Below, one piece after another: positions 12,201-23,601 of a stretch of DNA of 64,000 nt (positions are counted from its first letter, which is position 1; the number at the start of each line of letters is the position of its first letter). The notes beneath the pieces were generated by a model that had not been told where the DNA came from, searched no databases, and saw nothing but the letters and a program-made list of their open reading frames with translations. The DNA is from Seiridium cupressi. Lineage: Eukaryota > Ascomycota > Sordariomycetes > Amphisphaeriales > Sporocadaceae. The stretch covers positions 124,001 through 188,000 of the forward strand of contig JARVKI010000051.1 of assembly GCA_036674765.1 (NCBI GenBank), written 5' to 3'. Made by a program: the position numbers and the translations under genes.

Positions 12201-14627
12201 CCCAAGCCCTCTGATTCGCTTGTCACATTGACTGAAGTAGCTGTGGCCCCAGCACACGCCGGCCACGAGGAGCTCGCGTCTGAGTTGGAGCAGTTGAAAT
12301 TGTTGGCCGCCGAGAAAGAAGCAGCAGAGAGAGAACTTGCCGAGAAATATATCCAGCTTGAGGCGAAGCACAACGAGACACTCGATATGGTTGAAGAGTT
12401 GAAGACCGAGGTCGCAAAAGCCAAATACGCGGAGCCAACGTCGCCGCGAAGCGCCACGCCAGTCATTCGTCGCAAGTCCAGTCAAAATGTTATGATCATT
12501 GACAGGGCGCACAGGTCGTTTGCTCAGCTTAGAAATATTGCAGCCGAGAACTTCGAGGAACAGCCAGACGTGATGCAGAATTTCGAAATCAACCTCAATG
12601 CTGCTATGCACGAGCTGCACTCGAGGTCAGAACGTATCCAGGAGCTTGAGGCTGACGTTGCAAACGCTAAGAAGGAGATGGAGACGAAGATGACCATCAT
12701 CTCCGGCCTCACCCGTGAACGTTCAAGCTTGAAGTCGAGCCCGGTGGACATCTCGGTCGTATCGCAGATGAAGCGTCAGCTTGAGCAAAACGAGAGGCAG
12801 ATCAAGGGTCTCCAGGATTCGCACGCTGCTCGTGAGGCAGAGCTCGCGGCGGAATTGGAAGCCCTTCGAAAGAACGTCAAAGAGACAGCTGAGCTCCAGC
12901 CCGCCGTGGCAGACGGTGAAAATGCGAGGGAGCTGTCGGTTGCCCATGCCGAAGTCGCTTCGGCTCAAGAGAAGAAGATCACCGAGCTTGAGTCTGAACT
13001 CGTCAACTGGGAGAGTAAGCATCAAACTGCGCTCGAGACTATGCAGACCACCGAGAAGCAGATGAAGCAGACTATCGAAGAGCTTGAGGCGCAAATTGCT
13101 GCTGTAAATGAGAAGTTCAATGAGACTAAGCAGAACAGCCAGGACGTAGAGGACGCCAAGGAGGCCGAGGCCAAGCACGAAACCCTGGTTACATTCCTCC
13201 GAAACGAGATCGACGAGTACAAATCGATTATCAACACTAATGCGACCAAGGTCGCAGAGCTTGAGGAGGCACACTCGACCGCCAAGGCTCAGCTGGAAGA
13301 GGCCACTCAGGCTCGTGACTTGGCCGCCACCGACCACCACGATCTCGTTAGCAAACTCCAATCTCAGATTAGCGACCACGAGCAAGCGCTCAAATCACAC
13401 CAGGAGAGCCTACAACAGCTTCATGATGATCATACTAGGAACATCAACGACATCAAGCTCGGCTCGAAACAGGAATATGAATCGCAGCTCGCTATCCTCA
13501 TGGGCGAGCATGCCGAAAACGTCAAACTTCTGGAGGGCGACCTGGCCGATGCTCGCGAGGAGTTGATGAATGTCGCTAACCAGGTTGCACTGGCTCTGGG
13601 TGTCGATGTCAGTGTCGAAAAGATCAACGAGAGGGTCGAGCAACTCATTGCTGACCAGAAGGCTTTGGTGGGCGAGCAGCAAAAGAAAGCCGAGCTCCAG
13701 GGCCACATCGATGAGCTATCCTCTATCAACAACACCATCATGCGGGACCTTGAAGCTGTCAAGTCTGCTCTCAACGATATGCTCAAGGTGGAAGGTGAGA
13801 ACGTCAAGAGTCCGTACCCCTCCGTGGTCGAGCAAGTTGCGGCAGTCCGAAAGAGGTTGTATGATCTTGAGAACAAGAACAAGAAGCACTCCCGCCTCGT
13901 GGAGGAGTTGGAGGATCAACTCCAGACAAACTATGACCAGGCCCAGATCACGAGCAATCGACTCTCTACTTTGCAATCCGAGCGCCAAGCTCAGTATGAA
14001 GAGGTCGCACAGGCAAGGATCAAGTCTCAAACCGAGTTGGAGCAGCTCCGTGAAGAGCACGCTGCTCTCCAGGCTCGCCTAGAGCAAGCTGATAATGTTC
14101 AGAGATCCAACTCGATCAACTCTCAGCTTCGAAAGACTGCGTCGCACGCTTCACTACCCTCGCCGCCTCCTGCTATTCCCCTGCCACCTCTTCCAGGCAG
14201 CGGTGCCACCTCGCCTCCACCGGGTGCATCGCCACCATCCGTTGGCCGACCTCAGAGCAACGACCTGGCTATGGCTCAGATCCGAGAAGACCAAGAAGCT
14301 CGCATCCGCACAATAGAGCGTCATCTGAACGCTGAGAAGCAACTGACTTCCACTCTCGAGGAGGCGCTCACCGACCTTGAGAGGCAGTCCAACAAGGTCA
14401 AGGCCGATTGTGAGGCTTGGCGCAAGCGAGCCATGGAACTTGAGGTCGAAGTCAAAGATCTCAAGGAAAAGCCTCAGCAGGATACCAGGTGGCGTGACAG
14501 CCTTCACCAGGTCGAGGAAGAACGCAAGAAGCGTCAAGACGCCGAGAGAGCCGCCGCGCATCTCCAGGAGCGCATGGCAGCCATCAACCAGAAGAAAAAG
14601 AAGAAGGGCAGTCTCAATTGCTTCTAG
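9226..14627 (+). CDS. kinesin-4-type motor protein
   Basis: Microtubule motor ATPase. Three exons (9226-9388, 9472-9795, 9883-14627) give 1743 residues; both introns have GT/AG borders and keep phase. The N-terminal motor spans about residues 54-435: P-loop GQSGAGKSYT near 137, switch I NAKSSRSHA near 287, switch II DLAGSERL near 340. The motor ends TLNTVQYAQRARAIQSKP, very close to the KIF4/KIF21 (kinesin-4) signature, which is why I place it there. A seven-glycine run near residue 475 separates motor and stalk. Long coiled coils fill most of 480-1740, broken by an acidic/serine-rich stretch near 575-660 and a proline-rich segment near 1587-1615. The tail ends in a lysine run (MAAINQKKKKKGS). 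Known kinesin-4 members are slow plus-end motors that limit microtubule growth or carry cargo. Subfamily is inferred; kinesin identity is secure. Confidence 0.93.
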
Positions 14628-15859
14628 GTCAAGTTTTGTTTGGCAGTACTCTTTCTCTCATTGGCGTTGGCTATATATTGTTGCTTCCTAGTCCCTCGAG
14701 CTTCGTCTGTACCATCACCTCGTCGGACTCATCAGGAGCGAGCGCTTCACACCTGTTCCTGGCCAACCATTTCATGGCCTCTATCGTTTGCATGAGCTTT
14801 TCTGTACGGTTCTCCCGTCGTGTACACTGTGCTCTTGGCCTTCACCTATGCCAGTATTATCCTGCGGTCTCGACCTCGACCCAGGGTACCGATTCTAAGC
14901 AAGAGAATGGACTTCCATTTGCTTAGCACCAACCCATCGGCATACGGCACCGTCGGCCCATTCCTGCACCTTGCGCCCAAACCTTCCACACCTAATTCGA
15001 ATCTACCGACTCGACCCCCCACACACACCGAGCTCAATATGTCACGCATACACAGAATGACCTAGACGGGAAACGAAACGACGGGACGGGTCTATGGGAC
15101 GAACCAAATAATACCCCCTTTTTACGAAGTTCATTTGTATTCAACAAATCATGGAGATGTTCAGCATATTTAGTGGCGGATGCTGATGGAGGGGCTCAGG
15201 CTTGGGAGAGTAAAATATCTTTTGAGATACCACTTGCCTTTTGTTCACTTCCCCTTTACCCTTTTGCAATTCAAAGCGATGTTTCTTGGCGGATTACACG
15301 TGGCATTGTTCTTTTCCGGAGGATTCCGTGATGCAAAGCGGCTGGTTCATTAGAGTCACGACCGATTTCAGGAGGCGGCACATTTGGTTTTCTACGCATA
15401 TACCTGCCGTGCTTTGTTTATATATCTGTCCATGAAATGTAAAAATTCTGTTCTGGCCCTTTGCATACTTTGCTTTCTCGCCGTTTGGTCCAGTGACCTC
15501 TTGCATGCTTGTATGCGTCTCAACAGAACATTGTGACGGCCAAGCACCCAGTATTGGACCAGATACCTGCTCCTACCAAGATGATGTATAGAGAGCGCAC
15601 CAGTCCGATGTCATTCTGGCTGTCCCGTAATCCGCCGTCGTTTGTTTTTAAAGGCCCCTGAACGTCTGTTTGTTTTGCAGCCACGGCCAACAGGTGACGC
15701 AGAACCCGGGCCCGTTTTACTTTGATCTAATAGGAAGATAACGCGGTAGAGTAAATGATAGCAGACTAAAGTTTAATTGATCATTGCGGCAATTTCTAGA
15801 AGTTTTTGCTAGAATTATTCAGTGGCAATGCGACATTGCATTTAATTTGTCATAGTCTG
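14628..15859. other. intergenic between kinesin and receptor 3' ends
   Basis: The genes on both sides converge here, so this stretch should hold two 3' untranslated regions. I see no coding potential beyond short overlapping frames and no conserved structural RNA. Confidence 0.6.
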
Positions 15860-17352
15860 TCAAACGGTAACGTTGCAGCCCTTGGGCCCATAGCTGACGC
15901 TGGTATCATGTATACACGTAATGCCCATCTCCTGATCCGACGCAAATACCTCTGTTTCTGCACATATCCGAGTATCCGCTCTTCCTCTCCCTAGTACATT
16001 TCGCTCTAGCGAGTCGAAACTCTGGTTCATGTCTGTCGCCACATTCCCGCGCCCGGCTTGCAAATCCAGATCATCCATCTCAAATCCCTCGCCTTTCGGC
16101 CCAACAATTCCTTCACGCGAGCCCGTCCCATCGCGCCCACTTGCAAAACCCGAGTCCTTTAAGTTGATCAGTTGCCTTCGCCGGATGCGTTCGCGACGGC
16201 GTCTGTTGTTCTCGATCGTGGTGGAGTTCGTCGGGCCTGCCCCGTTGAGGGATCGGGAAATGGAGGGCCTGAAGCAGGCAAAAAGGAGAGGCCGTGCGAC
16301 CTCGGGAAGAAACTGGGTGAAGAACCTTGGGATTATGGGTACGCAGCCGCAGATGATGGCGCCGTTCGTTTCGGCAAAGCTGAGTATTAGCTGATTTGAG
16401 ATAGGGTTCGACGTGGTTGCTTTTGACGAGATGAAGGTCAGGATCGTCACTCGGTAGGTGGATATGGCGCAGACACTTTGCAAGATGTACGTCAGAGATT
16501 CGGTTGAACCAAAGGCAAGAGGGCTGAATCAGGCAGAGGTGGAACTCACACGGCACCAACTCCAAAGAGACAGAGCACTGCGATCTTCCTCTGCAGGCTC
16601 ATTTGCAGCGGTACCACGACGCCAATAGGGAGGACCAAGATGGCCACATCGACTAGGATGTTGGAGACTCCATAGAATATTGCTAGAGCTTGGTCGGCGG
16701 CCTTCATCTGGTCATTGATATTGGAGTCGAATATCAACAACGAAAGGACTACGGATATCACCGTCTCTAGGGATAGAAACACAATCACGCCATGAACAGC
16801 CCAGTGGAAGGAACGAATGGGCGACAGCCGCAAGTAGAAGACGAGGATCGAGAGCCGGGCAAAGGTCAATGCCAGAGCAAAGAAGATGCTAGTGACTGCG
16901 TTGAACTGCCAGTTGAAATTAGATACTACTGTGGCCGGTGGTCTTCATTAGTTGATGCCTTACGAGGTCGAACCCGCCCCCGTATACTCGCAGCACATCG
17001 GGGTCGGCTGGTCCCACAGCCGCGACTTCTGCTTGCAACAGCCGATCTATCCATGGGTCGACTTTCTCAATTGTAAGACCCATTTGCACGACACAATGCG
17101 ATACGAGGACCTACACGGGAAAATCATGACGGCGAATACCCAAGTTGATACCGCGGCCGCGATGTTCAAATCTAGCACTTTTGTCAGCATACACATATGG
17201 CAGCATGCGTCATACGGGAAATGTTTGGAATACTCACAATCAGCAAAATCAAGATTCTCGTGGGCGATCCTCAGTTTGGTAAAAATGCGCAAACCGACAA
17301 AGACTGTAGCCACCGCCGTGGTTGCGATTCCAGCGATTTCGTGCGGCTTCAT
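15860..17352 (-). CDS. Pth11-like seven-helix receptor (fungal rhodopsin-fold family)
   Basis: Likely plasma-membrane receptor of the large Pezizomycotina Pth11-related family. Three coding blocks are clear. The first runs from ATG 17352 to about 17238 (TM1, GLRIFTKLRI). The middle block ends at 16546 and contains FARLSILVFYLRLSP and LVDVAILVLPIGVV, typical of TM3-TM5. The last runs from about 16483 to 15860, starts with TM6, has ETNGAIICGCVPIIPRFF (family TM7 pattern) and ends in a ~120-residue hydrophilic tail with RRRRERIRRRQ. The last intron has a GTGAGT donor at 16545. Upstream in-frame sequence to 17439 lacks an ATG, so 17352 is the best start. The stretch 16920-17160 needs at least two introns, and the only phase-consistent chain gives an arginine-rich, unconvincing loop, so this part is unresolved or damaged. 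No CFEM domain is present. Confidence 0.6.
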
Positions 17353-18330
17353 GGCGAAATCTTTCCACCGCGACACATATATATCTGCCTCGACGTCAGC
17401 GTTTCGAATGTTCAGCGGCTCTGCGTGAGATACAGACAAGCTTAAGATGTTGTGGTCCGTCAGGAGAAAGGTAGCGGGAAATCTGGTTCAACTGTGATCT
17501 TGTGCCGTGCAACAAGCTTATAAGGATTTGTGAGTGTTTCCAGAACCACGCTATCCCACCCCTTCATCCGTGCGAGGATCTCGTTGAGCAACACAAAAGT
17601 ATGTGTTGCGCTGGAAGGGGTGAGTGGTGAAGGTGGTCTGTACGTGGTCATTGGTGGCCCCTGAAAGCATGATTCATAGCCCCATGCGGGTATCCATGTT
17701 TGTCCATCGGGATTGTCTTCGTATCGATAATATCGTGCAGAGAAGGAATAAGAGCGTCGGGGCAGTGGCGGCCAATAGATGCTCAGTAACGATGATGCTG
17801 TGCGATGCTGATCTAGAATGTTTGTGGCACCAACCTTTCGATTTCTTGCATACCATGAGATTCAATGGGCCTGGGGACGGGACTTTGTAATGCTAGCCTG
17901 ACCATTTGCAATCAATTCATTCAGACGTTATGCTTCCCCTACCCCCCAACATCAGAAGGTACCACTACCAAGCCCTCGAGGAATCGATCAAGTGGAAGTG
18001 AACAGGCGACACGAATATTAGGGGCCGGGGGACCCAGTTTTTCAACGACATAATATTCTGCATGAGGTGTATTGAAAGTGCTCTACCTCGAGTAGTACAT
18101 ATTCTGAAGCTTCTCAGTTTGTCCTCTTGATTATTCTCCATGCTCTCTTCTCAAATACAACATCTCTACGAAAACTCGACATTATCTAATTGACATCCTG
18201 ATCTAAGAACCAGGATAAGCTGAAGCTCATTTCGTTATCAATAGTGACAGATCATTTCGTCACTGCGGGTCTATCAGCTGCTATCCGCAGCTCGAGTCTG
18301 TGCAGCGTATTGTCGGGTCCCTTAGTTGGT
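17353..18330. other. intergenic, no gene seen
   Basis: Only short frames of fewer than 90 codons on both strands; none resembles a protein. It contains the putative receptor promoter (right of 17352) and the 3' flank of the MFS gene. Confidence 0.55.
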
Positions 18331-20321
18331 CTAGGCGGTTACCGTCGTTCCCTCCTCCGGTTTTTTGCTACCATGATCGGGAAGTCTCTTGAAGGGAATG
18401 ATAAGCGCTAAGAGAACAGCAAATGCGGAGACAGCCAGAGAAAAGGCGAACACGTCCTTGATGCCGACTAGGTAGGCATCACGCACAGCTGCCAAATCTT
18501 CACCTGAGAAGACGTGTTGGAGTTCGGACGCTCCGGCATTCAGTACTTGGATAGGGTTGATTCCAGGTGCAGCGAATTTAAGGGCTTGCAGCAAGCAGTT
18601 TGCAAAAACGGACTGTGCCACAGGGACAAAGTATGCGCCGCTGAGAGCTTGTGACACTGGTCTTAAGTTAGTGGAAGAGCAGAGTGAAAGTGTTTAGTTG
18701 GTACTCACTAAGCATGATAGCCGTAGAGCTCGCCACGTTTTCAGGTTCAGAGAAGCCTTGCACTGCCGTCATCGGGACCTGATTGCAGAGGCCCAAGCCA
18801 AATCCGAAAAGGACTTGGGGTCCCACATAACGAGCTTGAGATGAGTCGATGCCCAGGGTGTAAAGCAGGGCTGCGCCAGCAGTCACCAATAGAGCACCAA
18901 TTAGCTCAAATGGTTGCAGATGACGTGTCTTCCCAATGGCTGCACCGCTGATAAGGGATCCTAGTGCAAAGAAGGCCAGGAAGGGAAGACAGTTGACGCC
19001 GCTCATGATAGCCGATTGGCCCTTAATAGACTGAAAGTATATAGGCAGATAGAACATAACCTGAAAGAGCGCGGCATTGATCCTGCACGAGGAATTTCCA
19101 ATTAGACACTGGATAAAATGCAAGACAGTAGAAAGAAAGGTACTTACATGTAGCAGTATGAGACATTCGTCCATGTTGTCCGCGGTTTCAACAGATTCAA
19201 CGGCATCAAGGCCCGCGCCCCCTGGTACCATTCGACAATAAAGAAAACGCCAGTTAAAAGTATCCAGAGGACCAATGTAGCGATGACTGTGCCTTCATTC
19301 CATGATTTTGTCTGGCCACCCCATTGCAGAGCTAACGTCAAGCAAACGAGCGAAGCAAGTAAAAAGCTAAAACCTGGAAGATCGAGCTGTAGGATTATTT
19401 CTTTCCACGATGCTTGAACGGGTTTAACCTGAGCGAGGAATCTATGTCAGCTTCTAGTAACTCGATGACGACCAGGAGACCCCCTTCGAGCCGGATCGAG
19501 TTGAGGTTTGTGCTTCATCGGTCTTGAGTAAGACACTAAAACGTGCGGTCACTTAAACACAGAAGAGAAAGGTGCTTCAATGTTGGGTTTTGACTCACAT
19601 GCTTCGGGACCTGCAAGAAAAGCAACGTCAAGACCACGATGGGCCCACCGAGCGGCAGATTGATCCAGAAGCACCACCGCCAGGTAACTCCGCTGGTGAA
19701 CGCTCCTCCTATGACAGGCCCGAGAATGGTTGCCACCATGAAGATGCCCATCCAAGCACCAATGAGGACAGGACGCCTCTTAGGCTGGGCGACGAGATGT
19801 ATAACCAGGAGAGATCCACTGAGAGTGCCGCCACCTCCCAGGCCCTGAATGGCCCGACCTACGATCAAGGCTGTGCTATTTGGAGCAGCTGCTGCCACAA
19901 TACTCCCGATCGAATACAATAAGACAGAGGCAAGGTAAGAGTATTTGACGTTGAGGTACTTGAACACCTTGCCCCACATTGGCGCGCAGGCACCGGAGAC
20001 GAGCAAGGTGGCGCTTCCATACCACCCGACGTCGTCAAGTCGATGGAAGTCGTCGGTGATGCCGGGTATCGCGGTGGAGATGATGCCGATTTCCAAGGCG
20101 AAGAGGAGAGTGCTCATGAAGATGGTGAGCATGATGAAGCAGAGCCGCCAGCCTGTCGCGTACTCGGGTTCTTCGCCTGTGGGCAGAGTTTCAATGCCAT
20201 TTTGCTTCTCCTGGATGCTGTCGGCTGCGGAGTGCCCGCCATTGCTACCCGAGTTTGTTGGATTGCTGGAATCCATCTCAGATTTATCGCTACTTGTTAG
20301 ATCTGGGTTTTGATTCGACAT
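18331..20321 (-). CDS. MFS transporter, DHA2 (14-TM) drug/metabolite efflux type
   Basis: Proton-driven exporter of the plasma membrane. Four exons (20321-19599, 19428-19148, 19082-18709, 18656-18331) join in phase to 567 residues, normal for DHA2. The first ~75 residues are hydrophilic, with many S, N and D. Then come TM helices with the family pattern DDVGWYGSATLLVSGACAP, a GKVFKY loop, the RAIQGLGGGG motif, the antiporter motif ILGPVIGGAFTSGVTWRW and FWINLPLGG. The second half has INAALFQVMFYLPIYFQ and later helices. I start at ATG 20321 (MSNQNPD); an upstream in-frame start (20384) adds 21 residues with no support. It is divergent from the Zn2Cys6 regulator, the usual arrangement for a transporter under a dedicated regulator. 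Substrate unknown; aflatoxin- and trichothecene-type pumps are in the same family. Confidence 0.9.
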
Positions 20322-21004
20322 GTTTCTTAGCTTGGATGGGGCCGTCAATCCTCCAAGACTCCTGGTACGGGCCACGTTGACCAAAAGGATCAGTTATCAA
20401 ACAACTGGCTACTTATATCTATAGGAAAATTTCAAATTTACTGAACGTGAAGACGGCGTCTGAGGAAATTTGATTTCTAATGCCAGTATTATTAACATGA
20501 GCATCTAAGGGCAATGAGGAAAAGACCGAAACACATTCGTCCGCCGTTGGGAAATTGTCGAAGACATGGTCGTCATGGCTTTACATTGCGTACCATTGTG
20601 CACATTTGGGGATTCAACTGGTGAGATGGACATACGGCCCAAGGCTCGCCCTGTTGCAATTCCAGGGAATCAAGCCAGTCATATGCAGAGGTATACGTGA
20701 TTTGACCGCCGTATAACCTGCTGAGGGCGAGCTGCTATTGGTTGATATCACCTCCACACGGGCGAAAGTCGCCCTAAGTCCAATTCGTCCGCCGTACTTA
20801 CACTAGTGTACGGTCGAATTTGGGCTCGGCTCTTGCTTAATCAGCCAGCTCCGGCCGCTCCATACGGTCCAATACCCCATCGTCCGCCATGCCCTGTTTT
20901 CGTCATTCTACGTTTCACTTTGCGTCTTGTAGCACTCCTTAAGGAATTGGTTCACCGATGAGCAAGTAAGGTGATTTCCGCCGGCAGACTGATCCTTGGA
21001 AACC
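20322..21004. promoter_or_regulatory. shared divergent promoter, MFS transporter / Zn2Cys6 regulator
   Basis: A 683-base bidirectional promoter. It holds two identical copies of TTCGTCCGCCGT, at 20536-20547 and 20784-20795, and a third partial copy TCGTCCGCC at 20880-20888. Overlapping the second copy is an inverted repeat CCGTAC-N10-GTACGG (20792-20813) around the 12-base palindrome TACACTAGTGTA (20799-20810). CCG/CGG half-sites in inverted orientation are what Zn2Cys6 dimers generally bind, so these are candidate sites for the adjacent regulator. Binding itself is inference. Confidence 0.55.
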
Positions 21005-23601
21005 ATGAATGCAATGTTTCCTCCGCATGTGGTACCGTCACGCCAGCGCATTGCTCCGGCCGAGGATATGGAGCATGCCACCCAATCCAAGGCCAAGCGA
21101 AGAAAGGTGCGGAAGGGGACGCATAGCTGCTGGGAGTGTAAGCGGCGGAAGATGAGATGTATCTTGGACCCGCTCAACAACGCCGTCTGTAATGCCTGTC
21201 GGCGACGGGGCTCCAAATGCGTCAGTCAAGAGTTCTCTGACGACCCTTCAATTCCCATGGGTACAACCTCTAGGACGGGCGAAAGTGGTGTAGGCGGTGG
21301 GAGGTCGATTGATCGAGCAAGGCCGGATCACGGTATCCCCACCCCATCATCAATGAGCTCCGAGCCTTCGCGAGTTCGAGCACTATACAAATCTTCCGAG
21401 GTTTGTTTTATAGGTTACGATACCATGGGTCTGTTAATGACTATTTTGGCCAGGGCCGTTTCGAAGACAATGACTCTGCTAGCAGCTCCACGCAATATAC
21501 GCCCCAGCTCGCTGCCGATGCAGCAGCCTCACAAGATAAATATGCAAGGCTTTCTAGGCTCTTGCATGAGTCCTTGCCCTCGCGAGAAGACACAGAGAGG
21601 ATATGCAAAGCCTGCCGCCACCCTTCTGTTCTCGGCCATGAAATATTGACCATGAGATATGCTGTCCTTGATCAGAACGGTTGTAAGCAACTTTCGGTGT
21701 GACTCCAAGCCCTTTATAGCCTGGTTCATGAGCAAACACTCCTTGAATCGGTTTTTTGCTCTCGAGACATGGGTTTCAGCTCCAGATCGTTCGCCAGAAC
21801 ATACTCCCAGAAGGATTTTCTAACTCTGAGTGCTGTAGTGAAAAGGCCCGAAACCTTGCTGGAGATGCCCGAACCAGACCGGCACCCTGTTCTGATAGCG
21901 AGGTACATGCTTAGGCTGGCAATATTTATGCATCATCTTCACCCTGACCTTCACGAGGAGCTCAAGACCTTATCAGAATCGCCGCGATCCATAGCAGAAA
22001 GACTATCAGATGTTGCTATTAATTGGGTTACCACAAAAGACGAATTTCTAAGCAGCATCGAAGGTCTAGAGTGCGTAATGATCGAGTCCGCATACCAGAC
22101 CAATGTTGGGAATCTCCGACGGAGCTGGGTAGCTGGTCGAAGAGCTATGGGTATTGCACAGCTAATGGGTCTTCACCGATCAGGTAGTCGTACATACTTC
22201 AAGGTTCTGGACCATAAGACCCAATACAGCCCGCAAACTATGTGGTTTCGAATCGTTGACCTGGATCGCCATCTCTGCCTTATGTTAGGCCTGCCCCAAG
22301 GTTCCCTCGACCGCAGCATGGCCTCGGAAACTCTGCTCGCAAACGATGTCGACACGGGACGGCTTGAGCGATTGAACTGCGTTCTTGCTTCTCGAATACT
22401 AGAACGAAACGAATCAGGTCCAAACTCCCATGGCCTTGATCTGACCCGAACTCTTGACGTGGAGTTGCAAAGAGCAGCCAGGAGCCTCCCCAGCAAATGG
22501 TGGTTAGCACCGACTTTGTACTTCGCCTCGGTTGACTCGCAAGCACTATTCTGGGCTACGCGACGCATGTTCGCGCAAATAATCCACTACAATCTCCTCA
22601 ACCAGCTCCATCTGCCTTACATGCTCCGTTCCTCGTCGGGTGATCGCAAATACGAGTATTCGCGGATCACTTGCGTAAATGCATCGCGAGAGGTGCTCTC
22701 GCGCTTCATAGCACTTCGCAGTTTCAACAAGATTGCTCACAGCTGTCGTATGGTTGATTTCCTCGCTGTCATGGCCGCCATGACCTTGCTGCTAGCACAT
22801 CTAGACAGCCACGGCTCGGAAGGAGAGAATCTTCTAGCCCACCAGTATTTCAGCGATCGAGCTATGATCGAGCAGGCCCAGGAGAATATGAGGGAACTCA
22901 ATCGGCTCAATTCAGACGCACTCAGTGCGCAAAGCGCTGATCTGCTGCGTCGGCTACTCGCTATTGATAACGAAGCTGCGGATGGTCTCTCACCGAGTAT
23001 CCCGCGAGTGAGCGTGCAGGAAGCAGGCAGCGAAACGGCGCTACCGGAGCAAGACGACGATACCGCTGTGAGCGTACATATTCCCTACTTTGGTGTCATT
23101 AAAATTGCTCGCGAGGGTTTGAGAAAGGAGACTCCCAAACCACGACCTAGTACGACGTCTGATCGTCCAGCTCAGATATCTAGAGCGAACACGTCCAGTG
23201 CAACTAACATGACGACCCCCCATATGACACCTCAGACAAGATCCTCTGAATTTGCATTGCGAAGTGAAAATTCAGAAATCCCGACACCTGTCGATGCCGG
23301 CTACGATCATCTTAATGTGTCGTCAAAAGTATCACAGGAGGCACCGGGGGCTCATTCAAGGCCTCTAAAACAGCCACAGGAGCCTTCAGTTCAGTCTAAT
23401 AATACTGACGATGTTGCTACAAATTTCGCACAGCCAGTTCAGACCGACCCACTTAACCAGTTTGGGCTCAACGATGAATATCCTGGACTCATAGCTGGGG
23501 GAGAAGACTGGGCATTCCAGGGCGTCGACATGGCTTTCTTTGATAGCCTAATGAGGAGCGTTGGTGACGACAGTAATGATAATACGGACTGGACAACGTA
23601 G
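21005..23601 (+). CDS. Zn2Cys6 fungal transcription factor
   Basis: Nuclear regulator. Exons 21005-21400, 21454-21682 and 21839-23601 give 795 residues. The binuclear zinc cluster lies at residues 42-72 with spacing C-x2-C-x6-C-x9-C-x2-C-x6-C (CWECKRRKMRC then CNACRRRGSKC), preceded by a basic KAKRRKVRK stretch. A central fungal-specific domain includes LPSREDTERICKACRHPS, PVLIARYMLRLA, LECVMIESAYQTN and RRSWVAGRRAMGIAQLMGLHR. The C-terminus from about residue 640 is disordered and ends in an acidic stretch (DDSNDNTDWTT), a plausible activation region. Intron 2 (156 nt) was chosen because joining DQNG to LKRPETLLEMPEP restores the expected family sequence and phase. Its divergent neighbour is an MFS exporter, so a role in inducing that exporter is likely but inferred. 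Confidence 0.9.

Noticed and set aside
11567..12475. 302-codon minus frame inside the kinesin gene
   Set aside because: It is an antisense shadow of the kinesin stalk: serine-rich composition mirrors the charged coiled-coil codons on the plus strand.
12723..13385. 220-codon leucine-rich minus frame
   Set aside because: Antisense of the kinesin coiled coil; leucine richness comes from reverse-complemented lysine/glutamate codons and is not a membrane protein.
20996..21004. upstream start for the Zn2Cys6 protein
   Set aside because: The extra three codons begin with TTG; the first ATG in frame is at 21005.
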